Source: Apus apus (taxonomy: Eukaryota > Chordata > Aves > Apodiformes > Apodidae). From it: a stretch of DNA of 64,000 nucleotides. This document shows positions 35,301-48,191 of this stretch, piece by piece. Numbering within the stretch: position 1 is the first letter of the stretch; each line of letters begins with the position of its first letter. Under the pieces are notes generated by a model. It did no database searches. It was not told the origin of the DNA and was given only the letters and a program-made list of their open reading frames with translations. The stretch covers positions 1,426,501 through 1,490,500 of the forward strand of contig NC_067295.1 in assembly GCF_020740795.1 (NCBI RefSeq), in the 5' to 3' direction. Position numbers and translations under genes: made by a program.

Positions 35301-37855
35301 GGTTTTTTTGATCTTTATTTGTTTGTTTGTTTGTTTTGACAATACATCAGCAGCCTCTGCGTTTGAATCTGGTGTTTGAGGAGGACAGGGTGGGTTTTCC
35401 CCTCACACGGTGCAGGGATATGAGCGTCCCTCCATCGCTTGCCCACCTCGTGTCTAAAAATGTCTCTTTATCCGTGTTATTTCTCGGTATCTACGTAAAT
35501 CCCGAGCGTGGTGGCAGGGCGCGCTGCCCCGCGTGCCGGCAGCGCTGAGCATCACCTCAGCGTCATCCCCAGGGCCCTGGCAGAGTCAACAGTGTGATTT
35601 AAAGAGCAAACAAGCGGGTAACTCAGTTCCAACTCATGCACGTAGGGCAAAGCACGCCCGTATCGAATGATAGATGTTTTGAAACCTGCCAGGTGCTTGT
35701 AAAACTGTGTGGAGGAAGGACTGAGCCACCTCTGCATCAGAGCGCGGGCCTCGCGCGGGGCAGGCCTGTCGGAGGCGTGAGCCCTGGCCGAGTTTGCTGG
35801 GGGGAAGGAGAACCCCAGCCCTGCCCCAGCTCTGTGGTCTCCAGGGGACATTCAGCAGCTTTCCTTTAGCACCTGGTGAGCCACAGGCACGTGAGGGCAG
35901 TGTCCCGGCTTTGCAGGCTGCAGGACGAGCCTCCCGCTGCGGACAACGTGCTCTGGAACGTGAATTTTGTATCCACTTTTCACCTCTTCGTGCCCCGTAG
36001 GGCAAGTGGAAAATATTATTGTTTAATGCACACAAATGTATGGCTGGGATGGAGGCAGACCGAAATACCATATTAAGAAATAATCTTGGCTGGCTGAGAT
36101 AGGCTTTCGCCTCCTCTCTCCCCTTCCTCTTGAGGCAGCGCCAGCCTTTTCCTTGTCATGGTTGGGGATCTTTCTCCTTAGCAGCTCCTGCCCTACAAAG
36201 AACTGTACTTTTCAGCATCCTGTTCCTTCCAGGCTCTTTCGTAGCCTATTTAAAATGCGTCTTGAGTCTTTTCCCTGATGTTAAGTGCTGTTCTGCCACC
36301 AATTCTGCAAAGACACAATTGTATGAAAGTTACTTGAAAAATACTGCTCATTTTTAGCAGTTATCTTCTGATGTATTTAACACAGCATGGTGTAAAATGT
36401 TTAGTAGGTAATGCATCATTTTAGATACATGACTCAAAGACTTGACTTCAAAAAGATCTCAGAACTTAGTGTGCTTCACATGGAAATGCCTGATCTGTTG
36501 CCAGGTCTGCCTGGTGCTGAGCTGAAGATCTCCATCTTTGGGCCTCCTATTTAGCAGTGCTCCTTTTTTTAAAAAAAAATAAAACAAAATTGTATTTTGC
36601 AATTTCATTAGAACATTTCCTTGCTGATAAATGTGAGGAAGGGAGAAGAAACATGAGTAACTGATAGGAACTACTGGAATGGCTTTATCTAAAATTATAG
36701 ACAATAATATATCTGAATTTAAGGAAGGAAAGGCCAAGTAAGGGAGAAGACATTCTTTATGTTTGTTTCCTTACCTACCAATAAAGTTTTAAAAGATGTT
36801 CATGACCTAAGTGGTTTTTTTTTAATTCAAGAAAAAAGGTATGCTGTTGTCTGGAAGACAGACCCAGGGAATTTCCTACAGTACTTTATTGCTTGGTCTT
36901 CAAGCAATTACAAGTGCAGAGGTGTTTTTAAATCAGGGCAATCTCCTTGTTTGGCTGTTAACAGTTTGCTTCCTCAATAATAATTTCATTTATTGAGTCA
37001 GTTAAAATACAAGCATGTTTTATTTTTTATTTGAAAGAAAAAAAGTTTACAACCAGGAAAGAAGCTGTTGCTTCCAGAGGGATTTGCCCTCAGTGTTGCT
37101 CCCCCTGCCCCTTTTCTGGTTGGCTGGAAGAGCAGAGCTGGCTCTTTAGGAAAAGGTCCTCCCAGTTTTCTCTACTTGCCCTCGGGACCAGCACCAACTT
37201 GTTTCAAAGCAGGCAAGGAAATAAAAGGAGGGGTGCTCAGATCCAAATCGGAGCTGACAGTGGCACCTTGCTGTGCTCCTGGCCAGGGGTGCTCTCAGCA
37301 AAACCACCCATTTTTAAATTACTAATATCTGAGAGATGGAGCTCACTAAAATCACTTAAGGTGCCCGTTCCTACCAGCTGCTTCATCTGTGCCCGGAATG
37401 GGGCAACGCAGGACGGCTGTGACGGGAATTACCAGGAAGCGTCTGTAAAACCCGTGCTTGAGAAAATGCAGAGGGTGTGTTTGCCTTTCTCGGAGGAAAA
37501 CTGCTGTTTGATGTTCTGCTCTTATCTTTGGCAGTTACTAAACAAGAGCTTGGGAACTGGCCGCTGATGGTGGGTGCAGGGGAAGGGGGAAGAAACAGAC
37601 CGGCAATGGGACATGACCCGTATTTGCGGTCACATACGTGTACTTCTGCTTGCTCTCCAGCGTGAGGGCAGCAGCTGAGGCTGGACACCCTCCTGGGGTC
37701 ACACACCCCTGGCCCTTGAAGCCCTGTGGCCAGAAAGTCAAGTCAGGATGGGCAAAATACACGGCACAGGTGTATCCACAATGGGCTTGGGGTAAGGACA
37801 AAGGTCTGAGCTTAAATGTAGCCCCTGAGCAAAGGGGAGGTAACGTGAAGGAGGG

Positions 37856-38000
37856 GTGACCCAAGGAGAGGAGACCCCAAGGAGACCCCAAGGAGAGAGG
37901 ACCCCAAGGAAAGAAGACCTCCAAGGAGGGGTCATCCCAAAGAGGGGAGACCTCAAGGAGGGGTGGCCCCAAGGAGAAAAGGCCCCAATGAGAAGTGATG
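37856..38000. repeat. Purine-rich tandem repeat
   Basis: Diverged copies of a 15-24 base unit based on gaccccaaggagaggaga run head to tail. The + strand is G/A rich with short CCCC blocks. Open frames on the opposite strand rich in Pro, Leu and Gly are artefacts of the repeat. Confidence 0.88.
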
Positions 38001-41000
38001 CCAAGAGGGCTTCACGCAGCCCTTTTCCCTGCAATGTGACCCCAGGTTGCAGCAGGATGCTCATTTATTTATGGCTATGATTATATCTATAGAGAGGCTG
38101 CTACTTTTCCAAGATAACAGGCTTAATTAACAGAGAGAAGACAAAATTCTTGCTATCCTTGTAAGGAGCACCGAGCGTTCCAGGACTCTGCCTTGCCCAG
38201 GTCTGTGGGTCAATGCTCAGAGACCTTAGCACGTTATTTTAAAGTTTGTGCTGTTCTGACATGTGGATCCTCTTGCTGATGAAAATGAGAATTCAGAAGT
38301 AGCAGTGGATGTGTTTACAAGGGCAGGGAGAGGGAGAAAACCAAATTATTTTCCATAAGTTGGCACAGCCAGTGCTCTGATGTTTGTGTCGAGTTCCAGC
38401 CTGTCTCCTACATCCCAGACACTCTGTGAATATCCATGGAACTAGTGAATGCATTCTGAGCACAAGTACAGCCAAACTGGGGGTTTCCTTTTGTGCTCTT
38501 GAAAAATAAAGCTCAAAATCTTTAGCAAGATTTTGCTCTTGGTTTTGGGCAAGGAGTGTCCTCGTGTCCTCTGCCAACGCCAGGAGAGCTCGGGGTGGGC
38601 TCCAGCCTGGGCAGGGGCTGCTGCCTCCTGAGAATCAATGACCCTGTTGTTTTGAGAGCTGTGCTTTTCAAATCACTTGTCCCTTACAGGACAGGTACAG
38701 CTGGAGGTTTCTGTCTCTTTTTCCTCATCCTTTTGCAGCCCTCCCTGATTTTTACTATCCTCAAAGCAAGAGGACGGAAGTCAGGCTCAGGCATGAGTGG
38801 AGGAAGAGATTCTTCCCAGATAACATTTGCTATAGGAATGTGTTGAACCATTAAGAATTAAACATTAAGGAAACAACAGCTCTGCTTTAACACTACTCCC
38901 TGCCAAGTTTTGAGTGAAAATTAAGTATTATTTTCCCTGTTTTCTGAAGGGGGCAAGGAATATAAATATCTTCTCTTCACTCCGAAGTGAAGATGAACGT
39001 TTAACTTGAGCTGCCAGCCCTGGTGGAAATGCCAGGAGAGATAAAGCACTTTGCATATTCTGCTTATCAGTGGCAGTGGGGAATGAGGAAAGGGTAAGAA
39101 TAAGATGAGCCTTTAACTGACTAATCTGGGAGGAAAACAACCATCTTGTCTCTGATCAGACTTTACCATATTTAGCATGAAGCAAGGACAAATTTTCCCT
39201 GAGTGAAAACAGTATTTCTCCACGCTCTCCAGTCCTTGCCTCACTTGCCGTTGGCTGTACAGGTTGCTGGGCTTTTCCCTGATGGTCTGTGGAGCATGTG
39301 GGACAGGCTGTGTGCTGTGGAGGAACAGCCTCCTGCAGGCTTGGCACCCCTTAGAAAGGGAACCCTGCCTTCGCTCTCCATCACATCCTGGACCTGGGTC
39401 CCAGCACGTACACGGGCTGCATTGGCCTTGTACCACATGACACACTCATCAAACACCTTCTTTATTATTTTTTTTTTTTTCTAGAAAATGATGTGAGAAA
39501 ACTCTTGCAGTGGCTGAGGTTACGTTCTCATCCTTCCTGGAAGTTTGCCTCTTGAATCATGTTTTTGTCCTTTGCACAACCGCAGAACAGCACTGCCACT
39601 GCCACTTCTACAAAGGAGTGATGAAATTACAGCAACAAATGCTTGGTAAACAGGGTCTGTGGTGCCCTGGGGGGTGAGCAAACCTCCCCTGAAAGGCTTT
39701 TTCTCCCTGGGCTGGGCAGCTGCATCCCAAGGGCATTTAAAGGGAAATTTGCTCTCTTGCTTTCACCCCTCTCAAGCAGCAGGTGTGAGGTGTGAGGGAG
39801 CTTGATGTGATCTTATACCACGCTGTCAGTGACTACCCGGGTCTGTGTCCTGAGCCCTGTTCTCCTGCACTGGGGCCATTATCAAGGATGTCCCAGGCCC
39901 GAGTCCATCGCAGGTCAAAAGGAGTGGGGCTCCTGCCAAGCTGGGAGGTTGGCAGAGGGAGGCAGAAGCAGGCATGGAACACAGAGGAGAATAAATGTGC
40001 CCGAGGAAACCAGCCCCTCTCCTTGGGCTGGCTCATGAAGCCACAACAACCACAGGATATTTCCTTGTGGAAAATGCTGATCAAGGGCTTGTAGAGGATG
40101 AGCCCTCTCTTTTCCCAGCACTGCCTTAGGAGGCCTTGCTGCTGGGTCTAAGGCAGTGCAGGAGCAGCACCGCAAAGTTACTTTTTCTTCCTTCCAGAAA
40201 CGCTGTTTACCAGCCTGAGCTGATGGAGAACAGGGAAACACACGCAGCCTTAATGGCTCTTCAGTCTCTGGAGCAGCAGCAAAGCTGCTTAAAAGCTGCA
40301 GGAATTCCCTGTGATCCGAATGAAACCTCAGGTTGCAGGAACTGCAAAATCTGTTCCTGGTGCTGTGCAGACACTGTGAGTTCATGGCCTGGGGGGGAAG
40401 GTCCTGTGCACATCCACCCTGCAGACACCCCCTGTCCTGCTCCCCTTCTACTTACAGCCCCAGCTACCAGGGCTCTCCCTGCTCCAGCCCTGTTTATCAC
40501 CAAGTGAATTTACCAGGAGTGGTCAGTGAACCCTGGTGCTGCAGAGGGTTGTGCACCTTGTGGAGCTCCTGCAGCGCAGGATGGAGCAGTGCTCTGCTGC
40601 TGCGCTCAAGGTGTGTCTGAGTCTGGTTTGCCTGGCCACTGAAAAGTGCTTTCGTGCCTGCAGGAGCTCCTGTAACTAGGAGGAAATGAAATACCTTCAT
40701 CTGGATTAGATACTGTAACATCTCTCATCCAGCCTGTGTGAGGTTCAACTACTTCCTTTGTTCACGAGGTGAAGGATATTTCTGTCGACTCTAGTGTTGG
40801 ATTATTTATTTTTTAAAAGATTTTCTAATAAAGGTCTGTTTATTTATTTGAAGTCTGAAAACTCTTTGTACTCTTAAAATCAGCTTTTAGCAGCTGGGCT
40901 GTTCATTAAAGGTGCTGATAGGTCATGTGTTATCACTGGTGACCTTCATGAGCAGCAAAGGGCAGGTTTTGATCCTGAAGGTGACGGGAAAGATGAAGCT

Positions 41001-43077
41001 CTCCTACCAGCATCATTCCAGGCAAGGGTTCAACATGGCTCCTTTCCATATCTCTTTCTTCCAGCCATGGTATCTCAAGGATGGTTTGAAGACTTTTTCT
41101 CTCTTTTCCTTTCCCTGGTCAGTGAGTCTGACCAGCAGCAGCTCCTCCTGTGCTGGGTGTAGAAAGAGAAATGCCTGACTTAGAGTCCTGTGAGTGTCAC
41201 CGACCAGCCAAGACCTGACTTTGTAGGTGGCAAAGGCTGCTCAGAACAAGGCTCTTCCTCTTCGTTGTGTGTGTGTTTCTGACAAGGCTGTTGCTTGTTG
41301 GACTTGGAGCATGGTTGTGGTGGAGCTGGTGAAGAGCTGCCTTTGGCTGCTCAAGCTCTGCTGCTGGATCTCCTGGGATGCAGTGAGGGACTGGTCCAGG
41401 TGCGTGTCCCACTCAGCTCTGGTTAAACACACTGGGTCAAGTTACTCCTGATCCATATTGAAACAAAAAGAAAACCAGACCCTTCGTGTTTGTTTGTCAT
41501 GGAGATTTTACACTCAGTGGGGGGAAGCTGGTCTTGTCATGGAACTAGCAGAGGGGGCAGCTCTGGTGGCCAGGGGGTCTCCCTGAAGCCTTTGAGCAAC
41601 ACACCCTGTCCTTCTGACCACAGGCTCTTTGGGGCAGGGACCCTGCTGTCACTCCCTGTGACTGCAACTTACTCACTTTCTTTGACACAACCAGTGGCTC
41701 ATGCACCCAGAGCAGCTGTTCATGGCCACAGTGATGTTCCTCACGTAGCAGGAGGCAGAGCTCCACCTTGGCCAGGCGTGTGGCTTCCTTGGAGCAGGCT
41801 GCAAAAGCGGGGGACATCAAAGTCTCGTCAAAGCTGGACAGTCCTCTCCTATAAGTGACCTATTAATTTATGATCTCTTTTGTACCCTGTAAAATGACTA
41901 ATGAAAAAAGATACTGGCTGTCCTTAAAAATGATGTAAATAAATACTGATGATGAAACAGCAGTGCCCAGCAACACTTGCTGAGTTTTACTTTGTCCGGG
42001 CAGACCACTCCTACCCTTCTGTTAATAATTACACCTAAGGAGGGACCAGTTTATGGCAGGATGATATGGAAGCAGTAGAAGATGTAAAGTGAACTTGACA
42101 AAATCGGAAAATGGCGTTTTGTTGTTTTTTAATGTGTGCTCAAATGTATCCAGCAAAGAGATGGAATTGATGGTCTCTTGTAATCAGTTATCTGTCCTTC
42201 CCCCAGGAATGGGCCTGCCCTGTCAGGGTTCTGTGAAGGAGGAGCAGTAAGTGTGCTGATCCAGGGACAATGTGGCACAGCCCTTCCTTCAGTTTCACAG
42301 GTAGTGTCACCTTAGAGTAGTGTGACGTGGCTCCCTAGACCAACCTCTTGAGTTTCTTGACATCAAACTCAACAACAACAAGCCAACAGTAGTTGATACT
42401 CACTGATAACAGAGCTCTCATGATGACACCAGAAGTGTTGTTTTCTCAGAGGGGTGCTCTCTGACCCTGACCTTTGCTTCTGCAGCTTTCCCAAGAACTC
42501 GTTACCCAGTTCCGAGTAGTTTTGCTCATACTTCACCAGAGGTCCCTGGCACCAGCCAGTCTCCTCAGGACTGGCTCTCCAAACAGTGTGGCTGCCCCCT
42601 CAGCCTCAGGTGCCATCCTCCTCCTTATTTCTCACCTTCCTGGTGTCACCCTTGATTGTACATTTTCCATGTTCCCCTTCTGCTTGAATCTCCCAAGAAC
42701 AGCAAAATATGACATTAAGATCTTCATTGTCTTGGGCTTTTCCCATGGAGGGTAAATGCATTTAAACCTTTATGCTCTTGAAAATACGTCATGGTTTGTG
42801 TTTGCTCTGAGGCAGGAAGTCAGCCAACTGAGCTTCGCTGAGAGTCTTGGTCCCAGCTCTTCCCAAGAGCCATGTCACAGCCATGGGAAGGCCACCTTGG
42901 CCCTGGCTTCACTGCTCAGGAGAAGCCTCTGAGCCTGGGTACAATGGCAGGGACCCAGTGAAGGGTTTTACCACCTCGGGGATGGGAAGCTTCTGGATAA
43001 GTGTGATCGTAAAGAATAAAGTCACTGGATGAAGCTCACTCTCCATAAAACCTACACTATGATCCAGGTGGATGTAA

Positions 43078-43217
43078 CACCATCCCTGGAGGGATTGCAA
43101 AGCCTTATAGACATGGTGCTGGGGGCCATGGGTTAGTGGTGGCCTTGGCAGGGCTGAGGTGATGGTAGGACTTGATGATCCTAAAGGGCTTTTCCGAACA
43201 GAATGATTCTGTGACTC
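43078..43217 (+). mobile_element. CR1 LINE 3' fragment
   Basis: The + strand follows the sense CR1 3' region: catccctggagggattgcaa, gacatggtgct, gggttagtggt, gaggtgatggtaggactt, gatgatcctaaagggctttt and gaatgattctgtgactc. It is 5' truncated and diverged. Confidence 0.9.
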
Positions 43218-44375
43218 TTTCCTCCAAGCAGCTCCTGTCTGGCTCTGTGAGCCAGGAAGTGCCCCAGAGAGGCCATCAAGGGGTTTTCCCACCAAAGCTG
43301 CATGTGGGACTGGAATGCTCTCTGTATAGCTTTCCCTTCCCAACAGACAACACATACCCAGCAGCAACAGATCAAACTGCAACAACAACACTTCCTTTGT
43401 CCCCAGAAGCTGCCATCCTGCTGTGCAGGAGCAGCCTCAAGTGCTCATGAAACTAACAGCAAGGCCCTAATCACTGGATTTTCTGGCCATCCAGAAAGAA
43501 TCTTGTTTGGCTTCCTGCTCAGATTCCAATGGGGTTTTTTTGGGTAGATGAAAAACCATTGGCAGATCTTGCTGAGGGTTTCGAGACACCAGGTGTAACT
43601 AGAAAATGAAAGGGAGGGCAGGACTGAGCCTCTCAATTTGGGCTCCAATAATGATAATGATTCAATTTAGTCTTCTTCAAAGAGCGGGGGGAGGGAGAAT
43701 GGAGAAGATGGTTTGATCACAGGATTCCCATCAGCCAAGTAATAACCTGAGGCTCTCCAGAGGCAGCAGGTCAGCGAGAGGACAGGCTTTGCAGGGCTGC
43801 AGTTACCCTGGGCAGCAGAGCTGGTCTGTGGGGTGAGCTGCACCTGGTGGGCACGGACAGTGGCTTGATGTGGGACACAGCACAGGGCACTTGGAGCCGA
43901 GTCTCCATCATGTATTTATACCTGAGAAGCTTTGGGACTTGTTCAGTTACACCCTGGGGGTGTGTTTGTTCATCCTTCGCTCCAGCCACGGTGGCATCAG
44001 CATCTCCCACCAGTTCTTGCGAGCAGGCAAACCTTGATGTAGCTGCCAGCAATCCCTCTGAAGGGAAGAGCCTCAGCAGAAGGGACAGAGAGGTCGGTAA
44101 CAGGCTAAGCCTGCTCTGTGCTGCACAACCAGCCGTGTTCCTCACCGGTGTCGGGAGGGGTGTGAGCGCAGCCCGAGCTGCAGGCAGCGCCCGCGGGCAC
44201 ATCCCTGCCCTGTGGCCACAACCAGCCCTGGGAACGTGCTTCAGGTCGCGGTTGGCACTGCTGCCCCGGACCTCCCGACGGCAGGGCCAGGCTGCCTGCC
44301 CGGCACCATTCCAGCCAGGATGTGATGAGAGCTGAGGCTTCTGCCCCGCTGCTCCCGGACTCTGCCCCCGGCAAC

Positions 44376-44383
44376 ATTTGCAT
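44376..44383 (+). promoter_or_regulatory. Octamer motif upstream of NOXO1
   Basis: A perfect ATTTGCAT lies 123 bases upstream of the TATA-like box of NOXO1. This is the POU-factor octamer; function is inferred only from sequence and position. Confidence 0.4.
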
Positions 44384-44505
44384 GTCAAAGGCAGCGGGGC
44401 AGGGACAGGGCAGCCGGTAGCTTGCCAAAGTATGGAATTTCTGCCCTAGTTACTGGGCGGAGGAGGAAGGACGGGACTGCCCCTGCCCCACCTCCCGCCC
44501 CGGCC

Positions 44506-44512
44506 TATTTAA
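44506..44512 (+). promoter_or_regulatory. TATA-like box of NOXO1
   Basis: TATTTAA 70 bases upstream of the NOXO1 start codon, inside GC-rich sequence. A start site about 30 bases downstream would give a 5' UTR of roughly 40 bases. Confidence 0.55.
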
Positions 44513-44581
44513 CCTCGGGAATCACACCTGGAGCCTCATCGCTCCTCGGCAGCCCTGGGAGGAGGAGACCGGCAGGGCAAG

Positions 44582-47500
44582 ATGAGTGGCAGCAGGTGCC
44601 CGGTGGATGTGAAGGCTGTAGGCTTGATGCAAAGCAAAAAGCAGAAGGTACTTTCATCTTCTTTTAAATTATTTTTTTCTCCTTAACTATTTACAAACCG
44701 GGAAACCCGAGGGCTTTTTTGATTCACCCTCACAGGGGGTTGCTGCCTCATTTCCCCCCATCGCTGGGATTGGAGCCTTGGGATCTAAGACAGGGGTCTT
44801 GGACTTGTTTGTTAATGGTCTTAACATCGTAAGAAGATGGTTATCTTGGATTCTGCTGTCTTTCTGTTTGCATCATACATTTTTTCTGGTTCTAACAATG
44901 ATTACATATTTATGGCTTTAAAATTCTGGCAATATTTCTGTAGGTCTCACATTTAATCTGATTTTTTAGTGTGACAGTCTTGCAGCCTGAAGCCAGGACT
45001 GAACCACAAGTGCTGGCAAATGCTGATTGCTTGAACACATCCAATACTGAACGTTGTAATTTAAAAAAAAATGCCCTTTCCCATTTTATTTTTCCAGAAC
45101 TACATGATGTTTGTGTCTTGGTCAGATCAGAACAACATTCTCATCTACCGGACGTTTGAAGACTTTAAGAGATTCCATGTAAGTGAATATTTCCCTGAAA
45201 ATAGGATTCCTGTCCTGAGGAGGGGGAAAGGAGCCCAGCTGTGTTGGGGCTCTGAGGCATCACTATTGTTTCCTCCTCCTCACTTTCAGAAAGAGCTGAA
45301 GAGAAAATTCCCCATCGAGAGTGGGTCCCTCAGGAGATCTGACCGGACAATACCCAGGTTCAAAGGTACAGAGCATGAATCTCTGATGGACCAACAACCA
45401 CAACAGAGCTGTTGGGAACATCATAACTGATGACTTAGATATCAGTCTCTGAGTCTGACCCTTCTCTGGAGCAGATTCACAGCTCCTGGCACGGTGCTGC
45501 TGGGTTACACCAAGGGGCTTGAGCCTGTCACTGCCTAAAATTAACACAGATTTAATTTATTCTTATTTTTTTGTAATAGATAATTGCATTTGGTAAGTCT
45601 ATATAACGCTTATTGGCCCAGAGCTCCTCAAAACATTTATGTGTGAACAAAGATAAATTTTGGACACTGAAGAATGGTATCAGGCACTATGTAGCATGCA
45701 GTGAGGCACAAGCAACTCCTGCCTCAGCCTCTCACAGTTTGGGCTTGTGCAGGGAAGGGGGTAGGAGAGGACACCCCCATGTTCAGGCTAGAGATGCTGC
45801 TTGCAGGGCACCCAGATCTGCTGCTGTCTTAACTTTGCTCTTGTTGCTTTAAAGATGTGAATGTGAAGCAGAGGATGAGTGGGAAGCTGAACAAGTACCT
45901 GGAGATACTGAAACTGCTGGAAACTTACTCCCAGGAGCTGCTGAAAACAGATGCTAAAATCTCCCAGGGTGAAGATGTGGTTCAGTTTTTCAAGGCACGG
46001 ACCCAAGACCTAGACCCCTCCTTTCCTGAACACAGGTATGAAATCATAGCTGTACATTTTGTTTATTTGTGTCCTTGTGAAACAGGAATGTCACAGAGTA
46101 CAGGTGGGAGAGAAACAACAGTGAAATATGTTACAGAGTACAGGTGGGAGAGGAACAACTGTCACCTACTGGGGCAGCAGAGCAGGGAGGTTTTATCGAG
46201 CACTTTAATGTGTGATCGTGTTTCTGATGCCTGAGCTTTTCTTAGCCTGCTGCACAGATGATTTCACCAAAATTAATACTAAACTCCACCTTCCATGTGG
46301 GTTTTCAATAAACTGATATCAATTTTCATGTTTCAGTGTTGTGATCATGCCATCAGAAATGGGAGGGGAGAAGAAAAGCCAGTCCCAGCAGCCACTCTCC
46401 TCCATTACCCACCCCCAGGCCTCCCAGAGCTACCGGTGCATTGAAACCTTCGAAACCAAAGACACAAAGAACAAGACTTTCAAAGTCACTAAGAAGGAAA
46501 TTGTGGAAGTGTTAATCAAGGACATGACTGGTATGTGTGCCAGGGATTCTTCCGTTTCATGGACGGGTGGTGTAGATGGATTTGTAGCCTGGCAAATGTT
46601 GAGCTGGTAACATCACAGGAATGGGTGGGTGTTTGTATGTGGCTTAAGTGGATTTGCACAGGAGGAAAGAACAAAGGGTCAGCAGCAGCCAAGTCTGAGC
46701 TGCTCTGCAGAACCTCCCTGCTGCTTCCTGTGGCAGAGCAGTCCCCATCCAGGGATTATGGTCATCTCTCTACTTGCAGACTGTTAAAAACCCTTTTCAT
46801 TTTGCTGTTTGCTGCAGGATGGTGGCTAGTGGAAAATGCAGACAAGCAGATTGCCTGGTTCCCAGCCTCATACCTGGAAGAGATTGACGCCCACAAGGAC
46901 ATCCAGAGTGTCCTGAGCTCAAATGAGGAGGGTAAGTCTGCTTCTGATCCACCACCTTCCTCCTTCAGAACATGAGTGCTACAAGAGCCCCCAACACTTC
47001 AACCATGCTTGGGGTCCCTGCTTGGCTCTGACTCTTCTATCAGCTCTCCCACTGGCTGTGGGTCTCTGAGTAGATCTGTCACTTGCAAGGACACTTGCCC
47101 TGCAGCTCTCACTTGCTGCTGAGCTGGTCAGTCACTGGGATGGGAGTTTTTTCTCCACAAGGCAAACCTGCCCCCCCTGTGTCTCTGCAGGCAGCCTGTA
47201 CTTCGTGGGGCGGCCCTACGAGGCTCAGAAGGCAGATGAGCTCTCGCTGAACCCGGGCATGGTGGTGGAGGTGGTCAGGAGATCTGAGGATGGCTGGTGG
47301 CTGGTCCGGTAAGGAGGCTTTTCCAAAGCTCTTGTTCCCCAAGGGAGCTGCTGCAGGTGCTTCCTGCCAGCTCCTTCTCACATGGAGTGCCAAGGAGCTC
47401 CTGAGCTGCAGCCCTTGGCTTGGGATGGTTCTCCTGAGCTGAGTCCCCACCTGCTTCCCCTGGGTGCTCTGCTCCCTCCCCTTGGTCTGAGCTGGGAGAA

Positions 47501-48191
47501 GGGCTCTCCTCAGTGTGGCTTTTCATCCTCCCTCCTCAGGTACAATGGCCGTACAGGCTACATGCCCTCCATATGCCTCCAGCCCTACAAGAACCCTCAC
47601 CACAAGCTCCAGACCATCATGACCTGTGGGCTCAACATCTCCACCCCAAACCTCTGCTCCCCCCTGGCAGCTCCCCAGCCCCGGGGTGAGGCTGTGGGGC
47701 AGGACAGGGTGCAGGCTTGCTTGCCCCTTCACCGGACAGAAGAGGACATGGGCTCTCTGAGGAGCAGATCAAGGTCTCTGCCCAGGGCCAGCTCCACCCC
47801 AGACCTGGAGTCAGACAGCTCGTCCCTCAGCGTGGGGAGCAGCAGCGAGCGGGACAGCCGGCTGAGCTGGAAGCCGGACTTGTCGAGGTCTCTGCCTGAA
47901 GTGGAGCAGCCCAGGAGCCCTCCCCTGGGCCATGCCTCAGCCACGCACAGCAGCAAGGCTCCATGTCTCAGCCACAAGGACAGGAATGACTCCGGCTTCG
48001 TGGAGTCATCAGCAGCTGATCTGAGTTGCTCCCTCACTGACCCAGACTTGGCTGCTTGTGTTCCCAAGGTGCCCGTGCGCCCCTCGGCCCATGAGATCCT
48101 CCAGAAGTGCAGCACTGTCACCAGGAGAGCAGTGCAGCAGTCCTCCCGGCCAGCCCTCCAGGCTCTGCTCCCTTCCCAGAGTGTGCACTAG
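44582..48191 (+). CDS. NOXO1: NOXO1, NADPH oxidase organizer 1 (complete coding sequence)
   Basis: NOXO1 is the p47phox-like organiser that tethers NOXA1 to NOX1/NOX3 and p22phox at membranes. Coding exons: 44582-44647, 45098-45178, 45290-45365, 45855-46035, 46337-46530, 46818-46931, 47191-47308 and 47540-48191, all GT-AG and in phase, 1482 nt, 493 residues. A PX domain spans about residues 5-133 (VSWSDQNN, then the basic [17 protein letters not shown], and LRRSDRTIP). Tandem SH3 domains follow at about 167-227 ([20 protein letters not shown]) and 240-293 ([17 protein letters not shown]). The C-terminal end has the proline-rich KVPVRPS and TVTRRAV motif that in human NOXO1 binds the NOXA1 SH3 domain. 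The protein is about 120 residues longer than human because of a Ser/Arg-rich linker (about 330-450) between SH3-2 and that motif. No p47phox-like autoinhibitory region is evident. Confidence 0.95.
46091..46160. repeat. Direct repeat in NOXO1 intron 4
   Basis: A 30-base unit containing acagagtacaggtgggaga occurs twice, with starts 40 bases apart, in the intron just after exon 4. It looks like a recent local duplication. Confidence 0.85.

Larger units (their letters stand above)
35301..44505. other. Intergenic region between GFER and NOXO1
   Basis: About 9 kb with no supported coding gene. AATAAA signals on the + strand occur at about 36780, 40836 and 41938, with AT-rich islands around 36400-37040 and 40740-40920, so non-coding transcripts are possible but unproven. 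It also holds a GTTT repeat near 35318-35337, a purine-rich tandem repeat (37856-38000) and a CR1 fragment (43078-43217). Confidence 0.55.

Noticed and set aside
37538-37972. Leu/Pro-rich open frames on the - strand
   Set aside because: Produced by the purine-rich tandem repeat on the opposite strand.
35301-44505. Coding gene hidden between GFER and NOXO1
   Set aside because: No open frame with family resemblance or a chain of compatible splice sites was found. Isolated AATAAA signals on the + strand are not enough to call a transcript.
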